Shown piece by piece: positions 23,980 to 33,343 of a stretch of 64,000 bases of DNA; position 1 is the stretch's first letter, and each line of letters starts with the position of its first letter. A model generated the notes under the pieces. The model ran no database searches and was not told the DNA's origin. It saw only the letters and a program-made list of their open reading frames with translations. Both the position numbers and the translations under genes were made by a program. The stretch is from the NCBI GenBank assembly GCA_016865035.1, contig CP018227.1:962001-1026000 (forward strand), written 5' to 3'. Source of the DNA: Kordiimonadales bacterium IMCC3096. Lineage in GTDB: Bacteria; Pseudomonadota; Alphaproteobacteria; Minwuiales; Minwuiaceae.

Positions 23980-25425
23980 CTACTTCGTCTCATGGGCGGC
24001 CCGGTTGTAGGGGTCGTCCAGACGGACGATATCATCCTCGCCCAGGTAGCTGCCGGACTGGATCTCGATGACCTCCAGCGGCACCTTGCCGGGGTTGGCG
24101 AGCCGGTGCGCCATGCCGACGGCGATATAGGTCGACTGGTTCTCCGACAGCAGCAGGTTTTCCTCCCCGCGCGTCACCCGCGCGGTGCCGGACACGACCA
24201 CCCAGTGCTCGGCGCGATGATGATGCAGTTGCAGTGAAAGCTCTGCCCCCGGATTGACCATCAGGCGCTTCACCTGGAACCGCGGCCCTTCGTCCAGGGT
24301 CTCGTAGAACCCCCATGGCCGGTAATGGCGCACGTGGGTCTCGTGCTCGGCCCGGCCTTCCTGCTGCAGCCGGTCGACCACGATCTTGACGTCCTGCGCC
24401 CGGTCGCGGTGCGCCACCAGCACGGCATCCGCCGTCTGCACGATGGCCAGGTTCTCCACGCCAATGGCGGCGACCATGGCGTTCTCGGTACGGACGTAGC
24501 TGTTGTGGACATCATGCAGGATGGTGTCGCCCAAGGTGACATTGCCGTTGGCGTCCGTCTGCCCCACGTCCCAGAGTGCCGACCACGACCCGATGTCCGA
24601 CCAGCCGAAGTCGCAGGCGATGACCGCGGCGCGATCCGTCTTCTCCATCACCGCGATGTCGATGGATTCGGCCGGACAGGCGGCGAAGGCATCCGCGTCG
24701 ATGCGCAGGAAATCAAGATCCGGCTCCGCCTTGTCGACCGCCGTCTTCACGGCCCCGAGTATGTCGGGGCGCAGGTTCTCCAGTTCTCCCAGCAGGATGT
24801 CGGCGCGCGCCACGAACATGCCGCTGTTCCATAGATACTCGCCGCTGGCGACATACTCCTTCGCCGTTGCCAGATCCGGCTTTTCCGCGAACCGCGCCAC
24901 CTTGTGGGCGTCGCCGGAGAGATGTTCCCCCGCGCGGATGTAGCCATAGCCGGTATTGGGACCGTCGGGGCGCATGCCGAAGGTAACGATGTGGCCCTGA
25001 TCGGCCAGCGCGATCGCCTCCGCCAGACGGGCGCGGAAGGTCTCGCGGTCCAGGATCACGTGATCGGCAGGCAGCAGCACGATGATCGCGTCCCTGTCCA
25101 GCCCGCCGCAGTAGTGCGCGGCGGCGGCGGCGGCGGGGGCCGTGTTGCGGCCCACGGGCTCCAGCATCACCGTCAGCGGCGCGCGGTCGATGGCGTGAAG
25201 CTGCTCGGCCACGATGAAGCGGTGGTCATTGTTGCAGATCACCATGGGGGCACGCAGGCTGCCGTCCTCCGGCAGGCGCAGCGCCGTTTCCTGCAGCATG
25301 GTCGCTTCACCGCCCAGTGCCAGAAGCTGCTTCGGATAGAGCTTGCGCGACAGGGGCCACAGCCGCGTGCCGGAACCGCCGGACAGCAGGACGGGAAAGA
25401 TGCGCTGGTCTTCAGGGGCGGACAT
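23980..25425 (-). CDS. Mannose-1-phosphate guanylyltransferase / mannose-6-phosphate isomerase
   Basis: The 481-residue bifunctional type II enzyme makes GDP-mannose for polysaccharide or LPS synthesis. The guanylyltransferase half has PVLLSGGSGTRLWPLSRK with PKQLLAL. The isomerase half is a C-terminal cupin with PWGFYETLDEGPRFQVKRL and LSLQLHHHRAEHWVVVSGTA. ManC/AlgA/XanB are the usual names; no other sugar genes are adjacent to decide which applies. Confidence 0.94.
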   Translation of the reverse strand: MSAPEDQRIFPVLLSGGSGTRLWPLSRKLYPKQLLALGGEATMLQETALRLPEDGSLRAPMVICNNDHRFIVAEQLHAIDRAPLTVMLEPVGRNTAPAAAAAAHYCGGLDRDAIIVLLPADHVILDRETFRARLAEAIALADQGHIVTFGMRPDGPNTGYGYIRAGEHLSGDAHKVARFAEKPDLATAKEYVASGEYLWNSGMFVARADILLGELENLRPDILGAVKTAVDKAEPDLDFLRIDADAFAACPAESIDIAVMEKTDRAAVIACDFGWSDIGSWSALWDVGQTDANGNVTLGDTILHDVHNSYVRTENAMVAAIGVENLAIVQTADAVLVAHRDRAQDVKIVVDRLQQEGRAEHETHVRHYRPWGFYETLDEGPRFQVKRLMVNPGAELSLQLHHHRAEHWVVVSGTARVTRGEENLLLSENQSTYIAVGMAHRLANPGKVPLEVIEIQSGSYLGEDDIVRLDDPYNRAAHETK

Positions 25426-25481
25426 GATGGAGCCTCTTGCTGCTCTGGGTCAGGCGAAGGAAGGTCAGGGCGACACGCCGA

Positions 25482-26384
25482 TCATTGGCGAACCGGCGAC
25501 AGATTGACAAGCGCGACACCCATGACAACCAGTACCATCCCGACAATCGCGACAATGCCGAAAGTCTCGCCGAACAGGGGCCAGGCGATCAGGGCGGCGG
25601 AGGGCGGCACCAGGAAGAACAGGCTGGCGACCCGGGAGGCGGCACCCTGACGGATCAGCACCATCAGCAGCGTGATCGCCCCGAATGACAGGACGATGAC
25701 CAGCCAGGCCAGCGCGATCATGAACTCCGGCGTCCAGTCCACCTCACGGGTCTCGAAGATGAAGGCCATGGTCGTGGTCATCAGGAAAGCCGCCCCGAAC
25801 TGGATGGCATTGCCGGTCCTGAGGTCCATCGCGGTGCAGAACCGCTTCTGGTACAGCGTTCCCAGGGTGATGCCGAACAGGGCGACGATACAGAGGCCCA
25901 TGCCGAACGGGGTGCCGAGACCCAGCCCCAGCTTCTGCTCCACCACCAGCCCCACGCCGGTGAGTCCCAGCAGGAACCCGGCCCACTGGCGGCGGGTAAC
26001 CCGCTCCCCCAGCACAGGCCCGGCGAGAATGGCGGTCAGGATCGGCTGGATGCCGACGATCAGGGCCGAGGTTCCGGCCTCCACCCCGTCATGGATCGCC
26101 GCGAAGACGCCGCCGAGATAGAATCCGTGCAGCAGGATGCCCACCACCGCCAGATGCGCGATCTGCCGCCAGTCCCGGGGCCAGGCGGCACGAAACACCA
26201 GCGCGACCAGCGTCAGTCCGGCCGCAACAATGGCAAAGCGGATGGCGAGGAATGTCATCGGCTCCGCGTGCGGCAGGCCAAGCTTGCCGCCGATGAAACC
26301 GGTCGACCACAGGAACACGAACAGTGCCGGCATCAGCACGGTCGTGGCCAGTGTCGCGGTCGGTGTGTTGGGCGCGGAACTCAT
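25482..26384 (-). CDS. EamA/DMT family transporter
   Basis: The 300-residue membrane protein starts at MSSAPNTPTATLATTVL (ATG at 26382-26384; six codons upstream is another ATG). About ten membrane helices form two EamA repeats, with FVFLWSTGFIGGKLGLPHAE in the first and AALIAWPLFGETFGIVAIVG in the last. It is probably a metabolite or amino-acid exporter; the substrate is unknown. Confidence 0.9.
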   Translation of the reverse strand: MSSAPNTPTATLATTVLMPALFVFLWSTGFIGGKLGLPHAEPMTFLAIRFAIVAAGLTLVALVFRAAWPRDWRQIAHLAVVGILLHGFYLGGVFAAIHDGVEAGTSALIVGIQPILTAILAGPVLGERVTRRQWAGFLLGLTGVGLVVEQKLGLGLGTPFGMGLCIVALFGITLGTLYQKRFCTAMDLRTGNAIQFGAAFLMTTTMAFIFETREVDWTPEFMIALAWLVIVLSFGAITLLMVLIRQGAASRVASLFFLVPPSAALIAWPLFGETFGIVAIVGMVLVVMGVALVNLSPVRQ

Positions 26385-26471
26385 GCGTGCTGCATAGAGC
26401 AAGCCGCACCGTTTGGGAACGGGCTGGCAGGTATGACAGGGTGCTTCGGAACAGTGCCGACCCTTGGCAAC

Positions 26472-28865
26472 CTACCGCAGCGGTTGCATCACCAGCGTAC
26501 CGATCGCGCCGGGTTCGATATCCTCTGCCCGCAGTGACATGGGGATGTAGTCCACCTGCCGCCAGCGTTCGGCAAAGTCGTCGTAATGCGGCGACAGCAG
26601 ATGCCCCGACTGCCCCGTGGAATGCATGTAGAGCGACGCATCCAGATTATCGAGATTGTAAAGCGCGCGCAGCGATGCCGCATGCCCCGTGGTCATCGGA
26701 CCTTCCGGGCTGGTGGGCCGCCCATGCGCCACATTGACGGTGAAGGACCCGCCGCCGACGGGAACCGAGACATCAAACACCTGTTTCAGCGGATCGACGC
26801 GCCCGAACGGATTGTGCGGGCTGATCGCCCGGTGAATGTCGCCCCAGCGCCAGTCTGCCCGGTCGCTGCCGTGCCGCATCTCCAGCCCGGCCATGGCCAG
26901 GTCCAGCGCGCGCATGGTGATCAGGGTACAGCTCTCCACCCCCTCCGTCGCCACGTCATCACACCAGCGGCTGGCCCCGTTGCGGTCGGTCAGCACGTTG
27001 TGAACGAAGGTCGGGCGGAAACCGAAGACCTGGTCGATCTGCTCCCCGGTCTCATCGACGATCAGCTGGCGCACCAGTTCCAGATACCAGGCGACGAAGA
27101 TCGTCGGCTCCGTCCTGTCGGCATCCATGTCGCCGTCCCAGAGCTTCAGGTCCGCCACGACGGTCCGCAGATCCTCCCGCTCCGGCGCGATCGCCGTCAT
27201 CAGGGGTTTCATCTGGCGCACGAACAGTGACACCTGGTCAGCCTGGATCGACTTGAAGCTCTCGATCGAATGGATCGACCGTGCTTCCAGAAGGTCGGTG
27301 ATCCGCTGCGCCCGATAGGGGGCCGCCCACTCGTTGGTGATGAACCAGGGATAATCGTCACCGACGATGCGGTTGTTGGCCGTGATGACATAACCCTTCG
27401 CCGGATTGAAGGTCTGCGGCAGGGCGTCATAGGGGATGTAGCCGACACGCACCGCTTCCGGCTCCCACCCCTTCACCGGCAGCATGCCCTGCCAGTCGGA
27501 CTGGTCCACGCGTACCGGCACCTTGCCCGCCGCGATGAAGCCGATGTTTCCGGCCACATCGGCATAGACCATGTTCTGCTGGGCACCGGTGAAGTCGCGC
27601 ATGGCCTCCCGGAAATCGCGCCAGTTGCGGGCCGTGTGGGTGTTCAGACCCGCCCGGACCGAGAATTCATCGTCATCCAGGACATGCCAGCGGAACGCCA
27701 CGACATGACCGTCCGGTGCGATGCCCGAAAGCCGCTCCGTCACGTCAGACATCACCGGGCCGTGCCGTGTCTTGCGCACGGTGATGGGCACATCGTCTCC
27801 GCCGCTGACACGGATGACTTCCTGCACCGTCTCGAACGTGGCCCAGCCGTCTTCCGTCCGGTACTGCGTCGGGTCGTCGGGGTTGACCTGCTCTATGTAG
27901 AGGTCCTGCGTATCCGGGAAGGTATTGGTGAACCCCCACGCGATATGGCGGTTGCGTCCCAGCACCACGAAGGGAACGCCGGGCAGGGTGGCGCCGATGG
28001 TGGCGTCAGTGCCGTCATCCATGGCCGCGAAGTACCAGATGGCGGGTGTCTGCAGGCCCAGATGCGGGTCATTGGCCAGCAGCGGCTTGCCGGTGGCACT
28101 GCGGCTGCCACTGACCACCCAGTTGTTCGACCCCGTGCCCGGACCTTGCGGGAACGGGTCCAGCTTCGCCAGGTCCGACCAGAAGTCGGCGGGCATGGCA
28201 CTGGCCAGACTGCGGATGGCGGTCGGACCATCGGACGGATAGTCGGGCCAGAGGTCACGGATCTGTTCCGGGCTCAGACGGGTGGCGAGCGCCGCGCGCC
28301 GTGCCTCGTTGGCCCAGTTGCCACTCAGGTTCCAGGCCATCATCTTCAGCCAGACCAGCGTGTCGGCAGGCCGCCATGGTTCCGGTTCGATGCCGGTGAT
28401 CAGGAACTCCGGGGGCAGCAGCCCGTCCCGGTTCTGCAGGAACGCGTTGATGCCCGCGACATAGGCGTCAAGCAGGGCGCGGGTTTCGGTGTCCAGCCGT
28501 TCCACCGTCCGCTCCGCCACCCGGTAGACGCCAAGCGTCCGCAGGAACACATCGGTGGAAACCGTGGATTCCCCGGCGATCTCGGAAAGCCGCCCCTGCC
28601 CGATGCGCCGCTGCATCTCCATCTGCCAGAGCCGGTCCTGCGCATGCACGTAACCCAGCGCGAACAGGCTGTCGGCGCGGTTCTGGGAACGGATATGCGG
28701 CACGGCAAAACGGTCGCGCACGATGCGTACCGTGTTCTCCAGTCCGCGCAGGGCGACGGTGCCCTGATACTCGGGCAGCGACATGCGACCGGCTATGAAG
28801 ACACCCACCACGGCGATGGCCAGCGTCAGCACGATGGTGAACAGCAGTCGCCAGAGCCACTTCAT
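26472..28865 (-). CDS. Penicillin acylase family (Ntn-hydrolase) protein
   Basis: The 797-residue protein has an N-terminal hydrophobic helix (4-24) acting as signal or anchor. The alpha region carries VRDRFAVPHIRSQNRAD and FALGYVHAQDRLWQMEMQRR. The self-cleavage site is GTGSNNWVVSG, with the new N-terminal Ser at residue 246. The beta region has LANDPHLGLQTPAIWYF and further conserved DPTQYRTEDGWATFE. Family members cleave amides such as penicillin G or acyl-homoserine lactones. Quorum quenching or peptide-amide turnover in the periplasm are possible roles. It is a single gene. Confidence 0.93.
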   Translation of the reverse strand: MKWLWRLLFTIVLTLAIAVVGVFIAGRMSLPEYQGTVALRGLENTVRIVRDRFAVPHIRSQNRADSLFALGYVHAQDRLWQMEMQRRIGQGRLSEIAGESTVSTDVFLRTLGVYRVAERTVERLDTETRALLDAYVAGINAFLQNRDGLLPPEFLITGIEPEPWRPADTLVWLKMMAWNLSGNWANEARRAALATRLSPEQIRDLWPDYPSDGPTAIRSLASAMPADFWSDLAKLDPFPQGPGTGSNNWVVSGSRSATGKPLLANDPHLGLQTPAIWYFAAMDDGTDATIGATLPGVPFVVLGRNRHIAWGFTNTFPDTQDLYIEQVNPDDPTQYRTEDGWATFETVQEVIRVSGGDDVPITVRKTRHGPVMSDVTERLSGIAPDGHVVAFRWHVLDDDEFSVRAGLNTHTARNWRDFREAMRDFTGAQQNMVYADVAGNIGFIAAGKVPVRVDQSDWQGMLPVKGWEPEAVRVGYIPYDALPQTFNPAKGYVITANNRIVGDDYPWFITNEWAAPYRAQRITDLLEARSIHSIESFKSIQADQVSLFVRQMKPLMTAIAPEREDLRTVVADLKLWDGDMDADRTEPTIFVAWYLELVRQLIVDETGEQIDQVFGFRPTFVHNVLTDRNGASRWCDDVATEGVESCTLITMRALDLAMAGLEMRHGSDRADWRWGDIHRAISPHNPFGRVDPLKQVFDVSVPVGGGSFTVNVAHGRPTSPEGPMTTGHAASLRALYNLDNLDASLYMHSTGQSGHLLSPHYDDFAERWRQVDYIPMSLRAEDIEPGAIGTLVMQPLR

Positions 28866-29025
28866 TTGAATTACCGCCGCAGGATTCCCGAATCGCTCAT
28901 AGTCCCGAGCATGGCCCCTTTGCCGTGCACGTCAACCGCACAGCCTGCGATTCGCAGGCCTTCCGGTCCCCCGCCGCGCAGTGTAGGAATGGGGCAAAGG
29001 GAACATCGGGCAGGGGTATCGCACC

Positions 29026-29913
29026 ATGGCACAGAAAGCAGCATTCATCGGTCTCGGCGTCATGGGCTTTCCCATGGCCGGATACCTGCAGCAGAAGGGG
29101 TATGAGACAACCGTCTACAACCGCACCGCGGCGAAGGCGGACGAGTGGGTGGGCAAGTATGGCGGCAACAGTGCCCGGACGCCGAGACAGGCGGCCGAAG
29201 GCGCGGATTTCGTCATGGTCTGTGTCGGCAATGACGACGACCTGCGCAGTGTGGTGCTGGGTGACGATGGCGCCCTGGCGGGCATGAAGGCCGGTGCCGT
29301 TCTGGTTGACCACACCACCGCCTCCGCCGACGTGGCGCGGGAGATCGCGGCACATGCGGCGGACAAGGGTGTCGGCTTCGTCGATGGCCCGGTCTCCGGC
29401 GGCCAGGCCGGGGCGGAGAATGGTGTGCTGACCGTCATGTGCGGCGGCTCGCAGAAGGATTTCGACACCGCGAAGCCCGCGATCATGTCCTATGCCCGCG
29501 CCTGTGAACTGCTGGGAGAGGCCGGCAGCGGCCAGATCGCCAAGATGGTCAACCAGATCTGCATCGCCGGTCTGGTCCAGGGCCTGTCGGAGGCCCTGCA
29601 TTTCGCCCAGTCCGCCGGACTGGACGGGCGCAAGGTGGTGGACACCATCTCCAAGGGTGCGGCGCAGTCCTGGCAGATGGAAAACCGCTACGAGACCATG
29701 CTGGACGACCAGTTCGAGTTCGGTTTCGCCGTCGACTGGATGCGCAAGGACCTGGGCATCTGCCTCGAACAGGCGAAGCGCATGGGTATCAGCCTGCCGG
29801 TCACGGCTGTCGTCGATCAGTTCTACGGCGATGTGCAGGCCATGGGCGGTGGCCGCTGGGACACCTCCAGCCTGATCCGGCGCCTGCGCCAACTGAAGAA
29901 GAGCTATGACTGA
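29026..29913 (+). CDS. NAD(P)-dependent 3-hydroxyisobutyrate dehydrogenase family oxidoreductase
   Basis: The 295-residue beta-hydroxyacid dehydrogenase has the dinucleotide motif AAFIGLGVMGFPMAGYL, the substrate loop FVDGPVSGGQAGAENG, and the catalytic Lys in GSGQIAKMVNQICIAGL. Candidate substrates are 3-hydroxyisobutyrate, tartronate semialdehyde or succinic semialdehyde. It is followed 9 nt later by a tiny membrane protein. Confidence 0.92.
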   Translation: MAQKAAFIGLGVMGFPMAGYLQQKGYETTVYNRTAAKADEWVGKYGGNSARTPRQAAEGADFVMVCVGNDDDLRSVVLGDDGALAGMKAGAVLVDHTTASADVAREIAAHAADKGVGFVDGPVSGGQAGAENGVLTVMCGGSQKDFDTAKPAIMSYARACELLGEAGSGQIAKMVNQICIAGLVQGLSEALHFAQSAGLDGRKVVDTISKGAAQSWQMENRYETMLDDQFEFGFAVDWMRKDLGICLEQAKRMGISLPVTAVVDQFYGDVQAMGGGRWDTSSLIRRLRQLKKSYD

Positions 29914-29922
29914 AGAGGCCCC

Positions 29923-30081
29923 ATGTCTGACGAAGTAGATCAGGACAACATCACGGCCCGGTCGATGCGCGCGGCGGAGGATGCGGCGCGCAACCGGCGA
30001 AAGTCAGGGCGCATGAGTCCCCTGCTCTGGGCCGTGATCCTTGTCGCCGCCGTCACGCTGTATACCTTGTTGCTTGCCTGA
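29923..30081 (+). CDS. Tiny tail-anchored membrane protein
   Basis: The 52-residue reading frame starts at ATG 29923 (MSDEVDQDNITARSMRAAED). A charged N-terminal half ends in RNRRKSGR, and one hydrophobic helix fills the C-terminus (PLLWAVILVAAVTLYTLLLA). It begins 9 nt after the dehydrogenase stop and 54 nt before the MoxR gene, so it is likely co-transcribed. I do not recognise the family, but length, codon use and positive-inside arrangement support a real gene. Confidence 0.65.
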   Translation: MSDEVDQDNITARSMRAAEDAARNRRKSGRMSPLLWAVILVAAVTLYTLLLA

Positions 30082-30135
30082 CCTCGCCACGCGGAAGAAC
30101 CCGAAGACCACAATGCCTGCCGGAGATCCTGTTTC

Positions 30136-31071
30136 ATGAGTGATGCGCCCCGCGCCCTGCCCCGTGCCCTGCCGAGTTCCATCGACGAGACCGCGACCCT
30201 GCTGTCGGAGGCGGATTACGTCGCAGACCGCAGTCTCGCCACCGTTTCCTTCCTCTCCATGCGCATGGGACGGCCCATCTTCCTGGAGGGAGAGGCCGGT
30301 GTCGGCAAGACCGAGCTGGCGAAGGTGCTGTCGACCACGCTGGGCCGACCGCTGGTCCGGCTGCAGTGCTACGAGGGGCTGGACGTTGCCTCCGCCGTCT
30401 ACGAATGGAACTACGCCCGCCAGATGCTGGAGATCAGGCTTGCGGAAGCGGCGGGCGAGACGGATCGCGAACGCCTCTCGAAGGGCATCTTCACGGAGGA
30501 ATTCCTGATCCGGCGGCCGCTGCTGCAGGCCCTGGACGGGAAGCCGGGTGCGGCACCGGTGTTGCTGATCGACGAACTGGACCGCACGGACGAACCGTTC
30601 GAGGCCTATCTGCTGGAAGTCCTGTCCGACTTCCAGATCTCGATCCCGGAGATCGGCACCATCAAGGCGCCCGAGCCGCCGCTGGTGGTCATCACATCGA
30701 ACCGGACCCGCGAGATCCATGACGCGCTGAAGCGCCGCTGTCTCTATCACTGGGTGGATTACCCGGATGCGGCGCGGGAACTGGAGATCCTGCGGCGCAA
30801 GGCCCCCGAAGCGCCGGAGCAGCTGACCCAGCAGATCGTCGGTTTCATCCAGGAACTGCGCAAGCAGGACCTGTTCAAGCAGCCGGGCGTGGCGGAGACC
30901 ATCGACTGGACCCGGGCGCTGACCGAACTGGACGTCATTGTCCTGGACCCGGACACCATCAACAACACGCTGGGCGTGATCCTGAAATATCAGGACGACA
31001 TCGTGAAGATGCAGGGCAGCGAGGCGTCGCGCATCCTGCAGCAGGTGCGGGCGGAGGCGGTGGCAGGCTGA
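30136..31071 (+). CDS. MoxR/CoxD-type AAA+ ATPase
   Basis: The 311-residue ATPase has Walker A EGEAGVGKTELAKVL and Walker B VLLIDELDRTDEPFEAYLLE, with sensor-1 VVITSNRTREIHDALKRRCL. MoxR ATPases act with VWA proteins as maturation chaperones. In the aerobic CO dehydrogenase system CoxD (MoxR type) and CoxE (VWA) finish the metal-sulfur site. It heads a chain of seven genes; its TGA overlaps the next ATG. Confidence 0.93.
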   Translation: MSDAPRALPRALPSSIDETATLLSEADYVADRSLATVSFLSMRMGRPIFLEGEAGVGKTELAKVLSTTLGRPLVRLQCYEGLDVASAVYEWNYARQMLEIRLAEAAGETDRERLSKGIFTEEFLIRRPLLQALDGKPGAAPVLLIDELDRTDEPFEAYLLEVLSDFQISIPEIGTIKAPEPPLVVITSNRTREIHDALKRRCLYHWVDYPDAARELEILRRKAPEAPEQLTQQIVGFIQELRKQDLFKQPGVAETIDWTRALTELDVIVLDPDTINNTLGVILKYQDDIVKMQGSEASRILQQVRAEAVAG

Positions 31072-32342
31072 TGTTCGGCTCGGCACCGGTTCCCCCGGCG
31101 GACGGCGAGGCTGCGGCCGACGGGCCGAAGGGCGGCCGGCTGCCGGAGAACATCATGCATTTTGCCCGCGCGCTGCGGGTTGCCGGGCTGCCGGTCGGCC
31201 CCGGCAAGACACTGGACGCGATCCGCGCGGTGGAGACCGCCGGGCTGCGTCATCGCAAGGACTTCTACTGGACCCTGCATTCGGTCTTCGTGAACCGCCG
31301 CGACCAGAAGGAACTGTTCGACCAGGCGTTTCACATCTTCTGGCGCGATCCGCAGCTGCTCGAGAAGATGATGTCGCTGCTGCTGCCGGAGGTCCGCCCC
31401 GACATCGACGGATCGGAGGAGGCGGAGCGCAAGAAGACCATGCGCCGGATCGCCGAGGCACTGGCACCGCAGTCGCGCCAGGAACCACCCGACAGCGGCG
31501 AGCAGGAAATCGAGATCGACGCGACCCTGACCGTCTCCGACGAGGAACGGCTGCAGACCCGCGATTTCGAGGACATGACCAATACGGAAATGGAGGAGGC
31601 GCGGCGTGCCATGGCACGGATGCGCCTGCCCCTGATGAACGTGAAGACGCGACGGTTCCAGCCGAAGCCGAACGGTCGCCGGGTCGACATGCGCCGCAGC
31701 TTCCGCGCCATCATGAAGTCCGGCGGGGATGCCATGCCGCTGGAGCATCGGGCGCGGGTCGAACGTCATCCGCCGCTGGTGGTGCTGTGCGACATTTCCG
31801 GGTCCATGGAACGCTACAGCCGCATGATGCTGCATTTCATGCACGCCATGACCAGCGACCGCGACCGGGTGCACAGCTTCCTGTTCGGCACCCGGCTTTC
31901 CAACATCACCCGCCACCTGCGCCACCGCGACATCGACGTGGCGCTGGAGCGGATCGGCGCACAGGTACAGGACTGGTCCGGCGGCACCCGCATCGGCGCG
32001 ACGCTGGAGGAGTTCAACCGATTCTGGTCGCGGCGGGTGCTGGGCCAGGGGGCGGTGGTGCTGATGATCACCGACGGGCTGGACCGGGACGCCGGGGACG
32101 GGCTGGAACTGGAGATGGAACGGCTGCACAAGTCGTGTCGGCGGCTGATCTGGCTGAACCCGCTGTTGCGGTTCGAGGGGTTCGAGCCGAAGGCACGCGG
32201 CATCCGCGCGATCCTGCCGCATGTTGACGATTTCCGCCCGGTCCACAATCTGGAGAGTCTGTCACAACTTGCCGAAGCACTGGGCGACATGGGACCGCGT
32301 CGTCTGGAAGCTGCCCGCACCTGGTCTGGAGAACTGGCATGA
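31071..32342 (+). CDS. CoxE-like VWA-domain protein
   Basis: The 423-residue protein has an N-terminal helical part (about 20-150) and a C-terminal von Willebrand factor A domain with an intact MIDAS motif in VVLCDISGSMERYS and later threonine/aspartate positions in WSGGTRIGATLEEF and LMITDGLDRD. CoxE-type proteins pair with CoxD-type MoxR ATPases in maturing molybdenum hydroxylases. It starts 1 nt within the moxR stop and overlaps the next gene by 4 nt. Confidence 0.92.
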   Translation: MFGSAPVPPADGEAAADGPKGGRLPENIMHFARALRVAGLPVGPGKTLDAIRAVETAGLRHRKDFYWTLHSVFVNRRDQKELFDQAFHIFWRDPQLLEKMMSLLLPEVRPDIDGSEEAERKKTMRRIAEALAPQSRQEPPDSGEQEIEIDATLTVSDEERLQTRDFEDMTNTEMEEARRAMARMRLPLMNVKTRRFQPKPNGRRVDMRRSFRAIMKSGGDAMPLEHRARVERHPPLVVLCDISGSMERYSRMMLHFMHAMTSDRDRVHSFLFGTRLSNITRHLRHRDIDVALERIGAQVQDWSGGTRIGATLEEFNRFWSRRVLGQGAVVLMITDGLDRDAGDGLELEMERLHKSCRRLIWLNPLLRFEGFEPKARGIRAILPHVDDFRPVHNLESLSQLAEALGDMGPRRLEAARTWSGELA

Positions 32343-32662
32343 GCACCGAAACACGCGACATCCTGCAGAGCGCCGCTGACTGGCAGGCAGCCGGTCGCAA
32401 GGTCGCGCTGGCGACCGTGGTCTCCACCTGGGGCTCCGCCCCGCGACCGGCGGGCAGCCAGCTTGCGATCGCGGAGAACGGCGACTTCGTCGGCTCCGTC
32501 TCCGGCGGCTGCGTCGAGGGCGCGGTCGTGGCCGAAGCGCTGGAGATCATGCGCAGCGGCACCCCGAAACAGCTCGACTTCGGCGTCAGCAATGACGAGG
32601 CCTGGGAAGTCGGACTGGCCTGTGGCGGCAAGATCTCCGTCTTCGTCGAACGGCTGGAATAG
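32339..32662 (+). CDS. XdhC/CoxI family protein, N-terminal-domain form
   Basis: The 107-residue protein contains only the XdhC_CoxI domain: VALATVVSTWGSAPRPAGSQ, GSVSGGCVEGAVVAEAL and VGLACGGKISVFVERL. XdhC binds molybdenum cofactor and passes its sulfurated form to xanthine dehydrogenase-type enzymes. The usual C-terminal domain is on the next gene, 3 nt downstream, so the protein is split in two. The conserved Cys in GGCVEG and LACGG are kept. Confidence 0.9.
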   Translation: MSTETRDILQSAADWQAAGRKVALATVVSTWGSAPRPAGSQLAIAENGDFVGSVSGGCVEGAVVAEALEIMRSGTPKQLDFGVSNDEAWEVGLACGGKISVFVERLE

Positions 32663-32665
32663 ACC

Positions 32666-33343
32666 ATGAAACGTAAACTTCTCGACCAGTTGCTGGCTGA
32701 CCGCGCGGCACAGCGCACCGTTGTCGTTGCCACCCATCTGGCCAGCGGCGACCAGCGCCTGATCCATCCCGGTGACAATGACCCGCTGGCCGCAGAGGCG
32801 GCACTGGCGATCCAGTCCGACAAGCCCCGCACGGTCGAGACTGCGGACGGCGACGTGTTCCTGAACGTCTTCAATCCGCCGCTTCGGATGATCATCGTCG
32901 GTGCGGTGCATATCGCGCAGGCACTGGCCCCCATGGCGGCGATGACCGGCTATGACGTGACCATCGTCGATCCGCGCCAGGCCTGGGCCACGCCGGAACG
33001 GTTCCCCGATATCCGCATCATGGACGCCTGGCCCGACGAGGCGCTGGCGGAGCTGAAACCCGACCACCGCACCGCCATCGTCACCCTGACACATGACCCG
33101 AAACTGGACGACCCTGCCCTGCAGGCCGCCCTGGCGTCGGATGCGTTCTACATTGGCTCCCTCGGGTCGCGAGGCACCCACGCGAAGCGGATCCAGCGGC
33201 TCGAAACAGCCGGTTTCGACGAGAGCAACCACAGCCGCATCCATGGACCGGTGGGCCTGAACATCGGCGCGAAGTCGCCCGCGGAGATCGCCGTCTCCAT
33301 CATGGGACAGGTCACCGCCGCACTGCGTGGAGCCGCGGCGTGA
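32666..33343 (+). CDS. XdhC family protein, C-terminal Rossmann domain
   Basis: The 225-residue protein corresponds to the XdhC_C (NAD-binding-like) domain. RMIIVGAVHIAQALAPMAA is the glycine-rich stretch, and YDVTIVDPRQAWATPERFP and YIGSLGSRGTHAKRIQRL complete the family signature. The end has IHGPVGLNIGAKSPAEIAVS, the strongest XdhC motif. It probably works with the 107-residue partner upstream. It overlaps the next gene by 4 nt. Confidence 0.92.
   Translation: MKRKLLDQLLADRAAQRTVVVATHLASGDQRLIHPGDNDPLAAEAALAIQSDKPRTVETADGDVFLNVFNPPLRMIIVGAVHIAQALAPMAAMTGYDVTIVDPRQAWATPERFPDIRIMDAWPDEALAELKPDHRTAIVTLTHDPKLDDPALQAALASDAFYIGSLGSRGTHAKRIQRLETAGFDESNHSRIHGPVGLNIGAKSPAEIAVSIMGQVTAALRGAAA

Noticed and set aside
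26091..26537. Plus-strand 148-codon frame over the DMT transporter
   Set aside because: Antisense of a membrane protein with clear helices; Gln/Arg-rich shadow product.
27270..29105. 611-codon plus-strand frame opposite the penicillin acylase gene
   Set aside because: The minus-strand gene has the intact Ntn-hydrolase motifs; the opposing frame shows no family pattern and overlaps the start of another real gene.
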